Shown here one piece after another: positions 44,100 through 50,898 of a stretch of 64,000 nucleotides of DNA. The translations under genes were made by a program, and so were the position numbers. The notes under the pieces are model-generated. The model was not told the origin of the DNA. It saw only the letters and a list, made by a program, of their open reading frames with translations, and ran no database searches. How positions within the stretch are numbered: the first letter of the stretch is position 1; each line of letters starts with the position of its first letter. Origin of the DNA: UBA7672 sp965229115 (GTDB lineage: Bacteria; Pseudomonadota; Alphaproteobacteria; Caulobacterales; Hyphomonadaceae). Location of the stretch: contig CBDDIR010000003.1 of NCBI GenBank assembly GCA_965229115.1, positions 3,472,001-3,536,000 of the forward strand, written 5' to 3'.

Positions 44100-44771
44100 A
44101 TGCGCCGCTTGTCCGTTGTCGTCCTGCTGCTGGCCGGCCTCACCACGGCTGCCTGCTCCAAGCCCACCGAGCTCGCCTCCAACGCCAACGGCAAGGGCCG
44201 CGAGACTGTCGCCGCAGCAGACGCCGGCACGCCGCCGCCGGAGATCCCCGCCGACGAACTCGCCGCCATCGCCGCCGAACAGGGCGCCGTCGATCCCAAT
44301 GCGCCGATCGACCCGAACGCGCCCCCCAATGCGCTTGGCGATCCCAACGCCCCCGCGCCAGCCGCCGCAACATCCGCCACCGTCACCGACTTCCGCGGCT
44401 CGGTCGCCGGCTCGATCAACGCACTCCCCTCCGTCAGCGACGCCGCCGCTCTCGCTGCCGCCTTCGCCGACTGGAAGGCCCGCGCCGCCTCCGCTCCCGG
44501 CGCCTACGAACAGGGCCAGGTCCAGCTCGGCGCCGACCCGCAGGAATACAATCCGTCTGACGCTGAACTCGTCGCCGCCGAAGCCGGCGATCGCCTCTCC
44601 GCCGCCCTCAACGGCGCCGACGACGCCACCAAGGCCGCCGTCGCGGCAGCGCTGGGCGATGCCCCCGAAGCCCGCGTCTATCGCCGCTTCGACTATCGCC
44701 AGGTCGATGTCATGGGCTCGGGCCGCTATGTCTATGCGTCCAAGCCAAAAGAAGCCGCGCTTCCGAACTAG
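44100..44771 (+). CDS. Lipoprotein with Pro/Asn/Ala-rich repeats
   Basis: A 223-residue lipoprotein (signal MRRLSVVVLLLAGLTTAAC, Cys19). After the signal comes a low-complexity linker with DPNAP repeated (DPNAPIDPNAPPNALGDPNAP), a natural spacer from the membrane, and then an alpha-helical domain (about 95-200) ending FDYRQVDVMGSGRYVYASKP. No known family. It starts two bases after the VWA lipoprotein stop and is followed by a palindromic repeat, ending the cassette. Confidence 0.7.
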   Translation: MRRLSVVVLLLAGLTTAACSKPTELASNANGKGRETVAAADAGTPPPEIPADELAAIAAEQGAVDPNAPIDPNAPPNALGDPNAPAPAAATSATVTDFRGSVAGSINALPSVSDAAALAAAFADWKARAASAPGAYEQGQVQLGADPQEYNPSDAELVAAEAGDRLSAALNGADDATKAAVAAALGDAPEARVYRRFDYRQVDVMGSGRYVYASKPKEAALPN

Positions 44772-44784
44772 TCCCACCACGACT

Positions 44785-44885
44785 TGTCATCCCGGAAGCG
44801 CGCAGCGCTATCCGGGAACCATTGCGCCAGCACGACGGCCTATCGATGGATCCCGGCTCTCCGCTTCGCTACGGCCGGGATGACA
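44785..44885. repeat. Palindromic intergenic repeat unit
   Basis: A 101-base element bounded by TGTCATCCCGG (44785-44795) and its reverse complement CCGGGATGACA (44875-44885), with inner copies of the CCGGGA/TCCCGG word. Elements with these ends and an inner CGTAGCGAAGCGG segment (here in reverse) are common between genes of many alphaproteobacterial genomes. It separates the lipoprotein cassette from nadD and may fold into a large hairpin in RNA. Confidence 0.75.
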
Positions 44886-44914
44886 GCACAACAAACGTCT
44901 CCTAAATCTGGGAC

Positions 44915-45547
44915 ATGAAACCCCGCCGCCCGCCCGCACACCTGCGTTTCCCCTCGCCGCCGGGAGACCTCGCCATCGGCATCATGGGCGGTTCGTTCGA
45001 CCCGCCCCACTCCGGCCACCAGCACGTCATCGAGACAGCCCGCCGCGCCGCCAATCTCGACCGCGTCTGGGTCCTCGTCGCCGCCGGCAATCCGCTGAAG
45101 CAAACACAGACGGCCTTCATCGATCGCCTGTCCGCCGCCCGCAATCGCCTGTCCGGACCGCGCACCGTCGTCACCGGCCTCGAGAGCCAGCTAGGCCTGC
45201 GCTACACGATTGATCTTCTCCGGCGCCTCAAGCGCTCGGCTCCGCAGGCGCGCTTCGTCTGGATCATGGGCGCAGACAATCTGCGCGACTTCCACAAATG
45301 GAAAAGCTGGCAAGCAATCGCCAGGCTCGTGCCGATCCTGGTCATCGCCCGTCCGGGCGCAAACCCGCGCGCCGGCCTCTCGCGCTTCGCCCGCCAGTTC
45401 GCCGCCAACCGCATCACGCAATCAGACGCGCGCACGCTCGCCAGCCACAAGCCGCCGGCCTGGGTCTATATCGCAGCGCCGCTCGATCCGATTTCGTCCA
45501 GCGAGATCCGCGCCCACATGGCGCTCAACGCCATCCCGCCGATCTAG
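44915..45547 (+). CDS. nadD: Nicotinate-nucleotide adenylyltransferase
   Basis: A 210-residue NadD. The nucleotidyltransferase motif GGSFDPPHSGHQHV (HxGH type) is at about 26-39, WIMGADNLRDFHKWK near 111-125, and the C-terminal PISSSEIRAHMA motif near 192-203. It adenylates nicotinate mononucleotide to deamido-NAD in the cytoplasm. In related genomes rsfS follows directly; here an accessory segment of about 10.9 kb lies between them. Confidence 0.95.
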   Translation: MKPRRPPAHLRFPSPPGDLAIGIMGGSFDPPHSGHQHVIETARRAANLDRVWVLVAAGNPLKQTQTAFIDRLSAARNRLSGPRTVVTGLESQLGLRYTIDLLRRLKRSAPQARFVWIMGADNLRDFHKWKSWQAIARLVPILVIARPGANPRAGLSRFARQFAANRITQSDARTLASHKPPAWVYIAAPLDPISSSEIRAHMALNAIPPI

Positions 45548-45562
45548 GCCGCCGATCCAGGC

Positions 45563-45730
45563 TCAGCCCACGTCCACGCCATCCGCAAGGCTCTCGGCCT
45601 CATGCGTCGTGGTCCCAGGCGTCGCGCTCTCAGGCGTAAACAGATCGTTGTCGCCGCCGAGAGCGCCAAAGCTGGCAACACCCACCGCCACCGCGATGAT
45701 CGCCATAAGAATAAGGCCCGGTCTCGCCAT
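45563..45730 (-). CDS. 55-residue small membrane or secreted protein
   Basis: A short leftward gene with ATG at 45730 and GGAG about 6 bases upstream. The product has an N-terminal hydrophobic helix (ARPGLILMAIIAVAVGVASF) followed by an acidic, Thr-rich tail (DNDLFTPES, HEAESLADGVDVG). It may be a single-pass anchor or a non-cleaved signal. It lies convergent with nadD, 16 bases from its stop. No family known. Confidence 0.6.
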   Translation of the reverse strand: MARPGLILMAIIAVAVGVASFGALGGDNDLFTPESATPGTTTHEAESLADGVDVG

Positions 45731-45785
45731 CACTCGCTCCGATCCTGTCCTTATAGCAATCTTGGTTGAAGAAATTGCGCTCTTC

Positions 45786-45817
45786 CCTTAGAGCGTCTTG
45801 GCCTTAGAGCGTCTTGG
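45786..45817. repeat. 16-base perfect tandem duplication at a gene end
   Basis: CCTTAGAGCGTCTTGG occurs twice in direct succession (45786-45801 and 45802-45817), duplicating the last codons and the stop of the SRPBCC gene. It looks like a replication-slippage event. Confidence 0.9.
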
Positions 45818-46271
45818 CCAGCTCTTCGAGTTGGCGGGCGCACATCGTCCAGCCCGGCTCAAAGCCCATCTGCTCGTGCTGAGCCTTCGCTTCAGCCGTC
45901 CAGTGGCGCGCCTTCGCCGTGTACTTCGTCTTGCCCGGCCCTGCGTCCTCGAAGTTGATCTCGGCCACCATGAATGGCGCGCCTTCCTTCGGAACCCAGT
46001 TGCCCACGAACGCATCGGTGAACACCAGCTTCCGGTTCGGGATCACTTCCAGATATTGCCCCGGGTTCGGAAACTCCTGCCCCTCCGGCGAGCGCATCAC
46101 CACGGTTGAAGCGCCGCCCGGCCGCACATCCGTCTGCACATGCGGCGTCGTCCAGGGCTTGGGCGCGAACCACTGCTTCATCAGCTCCGGCTCGGTCCAG
46201 CCGCGATAGAGTTTCTCCTTCGGCGCATCGAGGATCAGTTCGAAGGACAGTTCATGCATCGGCGCGGTCAT
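45804..46271 (-). CDS. SRPBCC (AHSA1/START-like) domain protein
   Basis: A 155-residue AHSA1-type protein from ATG 46271. The start MTAPMHELSFELILDAPKEK, the LYRGWTEPELMKQWFAPKPW helix-strand and the FVGNWVPKEGAPFMV and FEPGWTMCARQLEELA elements define a hydrophobic ligand-binding SRPBCC fold. Its ligand is unknown. It starts 63 bases after the VOC gene in the same direction, and the pair shares the promoter element found before the ECF42 operon, so it is probably part of that sigma factor's regulon. Confidence 0.9.
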   Translation of the reverse strand: MTAPMHELSFELILDAPKEKLYRGWTEPELMKQWFAPKPWTTPHVQTDVRPGGASTVVMRSPEGQEFPNPGQYLEVIPNRKLVFTDAFVGNWVPKEGAPFMVAEINFEDAGPGKTKYTAKARHWTAEAKAQHEQMGFEPGWTMCARQLEELAKTL

Positions 46272-46334
46272 GGTCGTTTCCCGTGTTGTCTTTGTCTGAG
46301 GTGTTTGAGGGGCCGCTCTTGGGTCGGCTGCCAA

Positions 46335-46742
46335 TCAGGTCGGCTGAACGAAGGACGGGTCCATGTAAACGATCTCCCACACATGCCCGTCCAGATCCTC
46401 GAACGTCCGGTTGATCATGAACCCATGATCCGCCATCGGCCGCGGCTCCTTCGCGCCGGATTTCAGCGCCGCATCCACCAGCTTGTGAACCGCCTCTTTC
46501 GAGTCAACCGACAACGCGATCAGAACCTGCGCCGTCTTCGACGTATCGGCGATCGCCTTGTCCGTGAATTCCTTGAACTTCGCATGCGTCAGCAACATCG
46601 CGTAAATCGTATCCGAAATGACCAGGCTCGCCGCCGTCTCATCCGTGAACTGCTGATTGAACTCCCACCCCAACGCCCGGAAGAACGCCATCGACTTCGG
46701 CAGGTCCTTGACCGGAAGGTTCAGAAAAACACTGGTCGGCAT
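46335..46742 (-). CDS. VOC/glyoxalase-like protein
   Basis: A 135-residue vicinal-oxygen-chelate protein (ATG 46742). The pattern FLNLPVKDLPKSMAFFRALG, the central LVISDTIYAMLLT strand and the C-terminal EDLDGHVWEIVYMD motif are those of PhnB/glyoxalase-like proteins of the type commonly found with YCII and SRPBCC proteins. Enzymatic activity is not assured. The upstream region holds TGTCGG-N17-CGTC at 46807-46781, 39 bases before the start. Confidence 0.9.
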   Translation of the reverse strand: MPTSVFLNLPVKDLPKSMAFFRALGWEFNQQFTDETAASLVISDTIYAMLLTHAKFKEFTDKAIADTSKTAQVLIALSVDSKEAVHKLVDAALKSGAKEPRPMADHGFMINRTFEDLDGHVWEIVYMDPSFVQPT

Positions 46743-46780
46743 GGCTTCATTTCCCTCTTCTGCGCCGCGTACACCCCTAG

Positions 46781-46807
46781 GACGGCCACAACACACACCA
46801 TCCGACA
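46781..46807 (-). promoter_or_regulatory. Probable ECF42 promoter of VOC-SRPBCC operon
   Basis: On the leftward strand TGTCGG (46807-46802), a 17-base spacer and CGTC (46784-46781), followed by CTAGG. The same two words at the same spacing precede the YCII-sigma operon. The words agree with the TGTCGA / CGA-or-CGTC-type motif known for ECF42 factors. Confidence 0.7.
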
Positions 46808-47042
46808 AAGACGCAAAACTTTTTTGAGGGGGCCTCGGCCGTACCCGTTCGTAGGGTGCATTGAAAATGCACCGCGCTGTCGGACAAGCCCAAGAATGAC
46901 TGCGATTTGGGGGATCGAGCTGCACCCAAACTGTAGGACAGCCAAAAATCATCCCGCATGATTTCAACGACCTGCACGCGCAGGTTGGGGGACAGAGCCT
47001 CTTAGAATCTACGGCGCCCTGGACCGGGGTATTCTACCCCGC
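46808..47042. other. Gap with perfect short hairpin
   Basis: No gene seen. It includes a perfect 8-base inverted repeat, GGTGCATT 46855-46862 and AATGCACC 46866-46873, with loop GAA, in a CGTAGGGTGCATT context that looks like a dispersed intergenic word. The left edge of this stretch adjoins the promoter of the VOC gene. Confidence 0.4.
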
Positions 47043-47636
47043 ATGACACGACACAAACACGCGCAAACTGGACTAGGGATCCCGCAGCTTCCTCAGCTCT
47101 TGCTGACAGCTGTGCTGCGCGCTTTTGCGATGCTCGCGCTCCACGTCGCCTCAACGCTCCAGATGAAAGACCGCCGTGCCTCGGTGAATGCCACACCGAC
47201 CACGCCGCTCGATCTGCCCAGAACGAAGACCGACACCCAGTCCAAGGAAACAGAAACCGCTGTCCAAACCGACAGCCTCACTAGCGCTCATGCTGAGCAG
47301 CGCAGCTCCGCTGCGCGTCCGTCGAAGGACGAGCGCGTGCTCACCACAGTGAGCACCACCCCCTCCGTCTCGCACGCTTCGCGTGCGATCCACCTCCCCC
47401 GGTTTTCAACTGGTGGAGGCAAACAGCGCATCGTCGCGACGAAGGGGAACTTGCCTCCATCAGTGCGAAGCACTGGGGGAGGTGGATTGCCGCGTCTTCG
47501 CGGCAAGACGGAGGGGGCGCAAGCCAAGCCCACCGTCCAATCTGGAAGCGTGAACCCCGTTCACGCGTTCCCGTCGAAAGCCGGGATCCAGCCCTCAGAA
47601 AAACGCGCGCAACGCGCCCAATTTCTGAACCCCTGA
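47043..47636 (+). CDS. Doubtful open frame, 5' part possibly real, 3' part made of palindromic repeats
   Basis: A 197-codon frame starting MTRHKHAQTGLGIPQLPQLL. Only the first about 80 codons look like unique sequence, with a helix LLTAVLRAFAMLALHVASTL of the kind seen in small hypothetical proteins. From about 47286 the frame runs through nested inverted repeats, so its C-terminal half is translated repeat DNA. There is no good ribosome site (upstream GGGGTATTCTACCCCGC is itself a hairpin). It may be a small gene whose 3' end was overrun by repeat elements, or no gene at all. Confidence 0.3.
   Translation: MTRHKHAQTGLGIPQLPQLLLTAVLRAFAMLALHVASTLQMKDRRASVNATPTTPLDLPRTKTDTQSKETETAVQTDSLTSAHAEQRSSAARPSKDERVLTTVSTTPSVSHASRAIHLPRFSTGGGKQRIVATKGNLPPSVRSTGGGGLPRLRGKTEGAQAKPTVQSGSVNPVHAFPSKAGIQPSEKRAQRAQFLNP
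47286..47356. repeat. Multi-hairpin intergenic repeat, first unit
   Basis: A sequence with GCTCATGCTGAGC, a GCGCAG/CTGCGC hairpin, GTCCGTCGAAGGAC and a perfect GTGCTCAC-CACA-GTGAGCAC hairpin (47337-47356). These words are the recurrent ones in dispersed alphaproteobacterial palindromic repeats. Confidence 0.7.
47359..47517. repeat. Large nested palindromic repeat element
   Basis: A 159-base cruciform with four levels. The outer arms match over 12 bases (47359-47370 with 47506-47517). Next, each flank has its own hairpin (CGCACGC/GCGTGCG at 47371-47387; TTGCCGCG/CGCGGCAA at about 47487-47506). The third level is a perfect 13-base pair (47388-47400 with 47475-47487) and the fourth a 13-of-14 pair (47409-47422 with 47451-47464). 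At the core is the palindrome TCGTCGCGACGA (47431-47442). Such order shows selection for, or a mobile origin of, the structure. Confidence 0.88.
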
Positions 47637-47647
47637 CCTGAGCTCAG
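47544..47647. repeat. Further palindromic repeat words
   Basis: GCGTGAAC-CCC-GTTCACGC (47548-47566), a CCGGGATCCAG word shared with the 44.8 kb repeat, and the palindrome CCTGAGCTCAGG (47636-47647). They extend the repeat cluster to just before the sigma-factor gene end. Confidence 0.6.
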
Positions 47648-47694
47648 GGCAAAACCCATCCCCACCCCAACCCGCCACCAGCGGGAACGCACCC

Positions 47695-48954
47695 TCACGC
47701 CCGCTTCACGCGCTCGCTCTCGGCAATCAGCCGATCGATGTGCATCCGGATATGCGCCGCCTCCGCCGCGGTATTCGCCAGCCCGATCGCGCGATCGAAC
47801 GCCTCACGCGCCTCCCGCGATTTCCCCAGCATCAGCAGCAAGCCGCCGCGCGCGCCATGAAAATGGAAGTACCCCGCCAGCCGCTCGCCCAACGGCTCGA
47901 TCATATCCAGCGCCGCCTGCGGGCCCTGCGTCTTCGAAACCGCAACCGCCCGGTTCAGCGTAATCACCGGCGAAGGCTGCAACCGCTCCAGCGTCGCATA
48001 CAACGCATCAATCCCCGCCCAGTCCGTATCCTCGAACGTCGCCGCCCGCGCATGCAAAGCCGCAATCGCCGCCTGCACCAGATAAGCGCCCGTCTTGCGA
48101 TGCCGCATCGCCTTGTCGATCAGCGCCAATCCCTCCTGGATCAGCTTGCCCCGCCACAACGACCGGTCCTGATCTTCCAGCAGCACCGCCTCGCCGTTTG
48201 CATCAAACCGCGCCTCGCTCCGCGAATGCTGAAGCAGCATCAGAGCCAGCAACCCCATCACCTCCGGCTCCTGCTGGAACATCCGCAGCAGCAATCGCCC
48301 CAGCCGGATCGCCTCATCCGCCAGCTCGGCCCGCGCCTCGTCCTTCGGCCCGGCCGAATATCCCTCGTTGAAAACGAGGTAGATCATCTGCATCACCGCA
48401 GCCAACCGCTCGGACCGCTCGACCGCACCTGGCGTCTCGAACGCGACACCCGCCTCGGCTACCTTCGCCTTCGCCCGCGTGATCCGCTGCTCCATCGCAG
48501 CCTCGCTCACCACGAACGCCCGCGCGATCTGCTTCACGCTCAGCCCCGACACGATGCGCAAGGCCAGCGGTATCTGCTGCGTCGCAGGAAGATCGGGATG
48601 GCAGCAGATGAACATCAGCCGCAGAACGTCATCGCGATACTGGCTATCATCCAGCCGCTCCGCCATCGGCGTCTCGACGTCTTCCAGATCAGACACCTGC
48701 GCCTCATCCGGCATCGGCGCCTGCCGGGACCGCTTGCGCACCTGATCCAGCGCCGCGTTCCGCCCCACCATGATCAGCCACGCCGTCGGATCGCGCGGCG
48801 GCCCATTCACCGTCCAGTTCTTCAACGCCCGCAGGCACGCTTCCTGGTAAGCCTCTTCAGCCGCATCGAGATCGCGGAAATACCGCAGCAGCGCCGCAAC
48901 CGCCTGCGGGCGAGACGCGGTCAGCGCCGACTCGATCCAGCCTGGCTCGATCAC
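47695..48954 (-). CDS. ECF42-type RNA polymerase sigma factor with TPR-like C-terminal extension
   Basis: A 419-residue sigma factor. Regions sigma2 (DLDAAEEAYQEACLRALKNW; PTAWLIMVGRNAALDQVRKR) and sigma4 (LALRIVSGLSVKQIARAFVV, EAAMEQRITRAKAKV) occupy about 1-165. The following YLVFNEGYSAGP and about 230-residue helical C-terminal domain are diagnostic of the ECF42 group (DUF6596/TPR-like). Such factors lack a normal anti-sigma and are cotranscribed with YCII/DGPF-type proteins, as here (overlap ATGA 48951-48954). They drive expression of small YCII/VOC/SRPBCC proteins. The C-terminal extension is thought to regulate activity. Confidence 0.93.
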   Translation of the reverse strand: MIEPGWIESALTASRPQAVAALLRYFRDLDAAEEAYQEACLRALKNWTVNGPPRDPTAWLIMVGRNAALDQVRKRSRQAPMPDEAQVSDLEDVETPMAERLDDSQYRDDVLRLMFICCHPDLPATQQIPLALRIVSGLSVKQIARAFVVSEAAMEQRITRAKAKVAEAGVAFETPGAVERSERLAAVMQMIYLVFNEGYSAGPKDEARAELADEAIRLGRLLLRMFQQEPEVMGLLALMLLQHSRSEARFDANGEAVLLEDQDRSLWRGKLIQEGLALIDKAMRHRKTGAYLVQAAIAALHARAATFEDTDWAGIDALYATLERLQPSPVITLNRAVAVSKTQGPQAALDMIEPLGERLAGYFHFHGARGGLLLMLGKSREAREAFDRAIGLANTAAEAAHIRMHIDRLIAESERVKRA

Positions 48955-49361
48955 GTGATTGTCTCGTTGGCATATGCCCGATCAGTTGCATAAGCCCCCG
49001 CAATCGGCGCGCCCGGCAGATAGAGCTGGATCGGACGCAACTCATAAGCCCCGCCCGGATTGGCCTTGCCCAGTTCCCGCGCGAAGGTCAGCCCCTCCTC
49101 CAGGTTCTCAACATCGATGATGTAGAAGCCCAGCAGCGCCTCTTTCGTTTCGGCGTACGGACCGTCCAGCACCAGATCCTTCTGCTTGTGCAGCGTGGTC
49201 GCCGCGGAAGTCGGCAGCAACCGGATCGAAGGCTTCAGCTTGCCCGAACCTTCCCACTTCTCATGAACCACGGTCAGCGCCGCCATGACGGCGTCGTCCT
49301 GCTCCTTGGACCAACCGCAGACCATCTCTTCGTTATTGTAGCAAAGAACCGCATACATCAT
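48951..49361 (-). CDS. YCII-related (DGPF-like) protein, ECF42 partner
   Basis: A 136-residue YCII-domain protein starting MMYAVLCYNNEEMVCGW at ATG 49361 (GAGG upstream; a GTG at 49370 is possible). The DGPF-equivalent motif is LDGPYAETKEALLGFYIIDV, and the C-terminal ELRPIQLYLPG is typical. The role of this family is unknown; members accompany ECF42 sigma factors nearly always and are their main targets. The stop overlaps the sigma start. Confidence 0.92.
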   Translation of the reverse strand: MMYAVLCYNNEEMVCGWSKEQDDAVMAALTVVHEKWEGSGKLKPSIRLLPTSAATTLHKQKDLVLDGPYAETKEALLGFYIIDVENLEEGLTFARELGKANPGGAYELRPIQLYLPGAPIAGAYATDRAYANETIT

Positions 49362-49387
49362 CGGCCGCACACCTCGTTTGACCTAAG

Positions 49388-49414
49388 GACGCGCGAGGAT
49401 AGCCCGGTCCGACA
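49388..49414 (-). promoter_or_regulatory. Probable ECF42 promoter of YCII-sigma operon (autoregulation)
   Basis: On the leftward strand TGTCGG (49414-49409), 17 bases, then CGTC (49391-49388), followed by CTTAGG. It lies 27 bases before the YCII start. It matches the element before the VOC gene in both words and exact spacing. Confidence 0.72.
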
Positions 49415-49451
49415 GACCCGTGCAAAAAACTGCAGCAATGCTGAAAAGACG

Positions 49452-49916
49452 CTAGCTCGCCCGCCTGGACGCGCGCTCAAGGTCCGCCCGGATCGCCTTG
49501 ACCGTCGACTTGTTGATCGGAGCGCATACCTCAAGCGGGCCAAGCGCCATGCAGAGGTAAGGGTTATCGCCCCCCTCTTCCGGCGGCTCGATCGTAAGCT
49601 CCGCGTCCTCAAGCTCGATCCGCCTGCCCCGCCGCATCCGGCCGCGCAGCATCAGCGCAAGGAACTCGGTCACCGACGTGTGCTCAAGCAACCAGGTATG
49701 CTCGGCAGCATCCTGGCTGAAAATCAGATTGATGCCCTTCTTGCCGGCGGGCTCAACGCGAACGAGCTTCAACTTTCCGGGTCCGGACTTTCGGGGTTTG
49801 ACAACCTTCCCGTCTCGTCCAGCCTTCTTCAAATTCCTGCCATCGCTATGAACCAAATTCGCCTCCAGACGAATTTCGACCTCATCACATTCGTAATCGC
49901 GAAGCCTTCCGGACAA
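49452..49916 (-). CDS. Hypothetical protein of about 154 residues
   Basis: A compact soluble protein, rich in charged residues (RDYECDEVEIRLEANLV start; a basic stretch around residues 31-50; IELEDAELTIEPPEEGGDN near the C-terminus). No signal peptide or membrane segment is seen and I do not recognise a domain. The start is TTG 49916 in the absence of a suitable ATG, so the first residues are uncertain. It lies between the LuxR-type gene and the YCII operon in the same direction but with gaps of 45 and 90 bases. Confidence 0.6.
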   Translation of the reverse strand: MSGRLRDYECDEVEIRLEANLVHSDGRNLKKAGRDGKVVKPRKSGPGKLKLVRVEPAGKKGINLIFSQDAAEHTWLLEHTSVTEFLALMLRGRMRRGRRIELEDAELTIEPPEEGGDNPYLCMALGPLEVCAPINKSTVKAIRADLERASRRAS

Positions 49917-49961
49917 ACCCCCAATTTACCGGGATAACTCGGCTGCCATGGTACCGGCTGG

Positions 49962-50735
49962 TCAGCCGCCGACATTCATCCAGCCACGCTCGATTGCGTA
50001 ACGAACAACGTCCACCCGGCTCTTCAGGTCCAGCTTTCGCGCAGCGCTGCTGCGATGGAACTCGACCGTCTTCACAGCGATGCCGAGTTGCGCGCCGATC
50101 TGCTTGCGCGAGTTCCCCCACGCCATCAGCCTCAGCACCTCTTCTTCGCGTGGCGATAGAATGTCGGGTGTTTTCGTCGCGCGGTTGATACCGGTGAAAC
50201 CCATCGTCTGCGCGATCTTGGTTTGCGCTTCCCCAGCGCCCTCACCGCCTTCTGCCAGTTGCCGTATCGTGCCCACGAGCGTGTCGACGAAGCGCTGTTG
50301 CATCAGTTCGAACTTGTGCGCCTGCGCCTCGCGCTCCCACGCCACGTCATGCACGAACACCAGCGCCGCCGACTTGCCGCTTGCGTCCACGAAAGGCGCC
50401 GAATACAGCCGCGCCCGCCGCTCCTGATCAGTGCCCGCCCTGTACACCGCCTCGACGCCGTTGACGGCCAGCCCTTCCCTCAACGTCCGCTCGAACGGAC
50501 AGTTGGTGGGTCCACACGGCTTGCCGCTCTTGTCCAACGCCTGCCAGTGCCGGATCGGTTCGCGCGTCGGGATCACCGGGCCGAACAGATGACGGAGCGA
50601 ACCCATCAGTGCGAGGAAGTTGCCCTCCGCGTCCACCAACCCGATTGCAATCGGCAGATGTTCGAGGGCTTCCGACAGCCATCGGTTTTTCTGGTCAGCA
50701 AAATCCTGAGCGCTACTAGGATCGAGTCGAGCCAT
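49962..50735 (-). CDS. LuxR-family regulator with N-terminal PAS domain
   Basis: A 257-residue one-component regulator. Residues about 20-140 form a PAS-like sensor (HLPIAIGLVDAEGNFLALMG; PFVDASGKSAALVFVHDV) that carries a CGPTNC cysteine pair. The C-terminus has a LuxR helix-turn-helix: ILSPREEEVLRLMAWGNSRK, GIAVKTVEFHRSSAARKLDL. There is no receiver domain. The order suggests sensing a small ligand, redox change or haem, followed by DNA binding. It faces the TonB receptor gene cluster upstream but is separated by 163 bases. Confidence 0.88.
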   Translation of the reverse strand: MARLDPSSAQDFADQKNRWLSEALEHLPIAIGLVDAEGNFLALMGSLRHLFGPVIPTREPIRHWQALDKSGKPCGPTNCPFERTLREGLAVNGVEAVYRAGTDQERRARLYSAPFVDASGKSAALVFVHDVAWEREAQAHKFELMQQRFVDTLVGTIRQLAEGGEGAGEAQTKIAQTMGFTGINRATKTPDILSPREEEVLRLMAWGNSRKQIGAQLGIAVKTVEFHRSSAARKLDLKSRVDVVRYAIERGWMNVGG

Positions 50736-50898
50736 GGTCTTTCCCCAAACCTCGAGTCACATGTCGCGATGGCGAAATGCGATCGTCCCAGCCGTTTCGA
50801 CTGATCCCCGCAGTCAATATAGATGTACTCTAGCTACCCGCACAGGTTGGAAAACGAGAAAGTTTCTGGGTCTGCCTCATCCGCGAGACACATCGATT

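Noticed and set aside
46855..46873. GGTGCATT/AATGCACC hairpin as terminator of a leftward transcript
   Set aside because: There is no T-run on either side and no gene ends beside it; it is kept only as a note in the gap.
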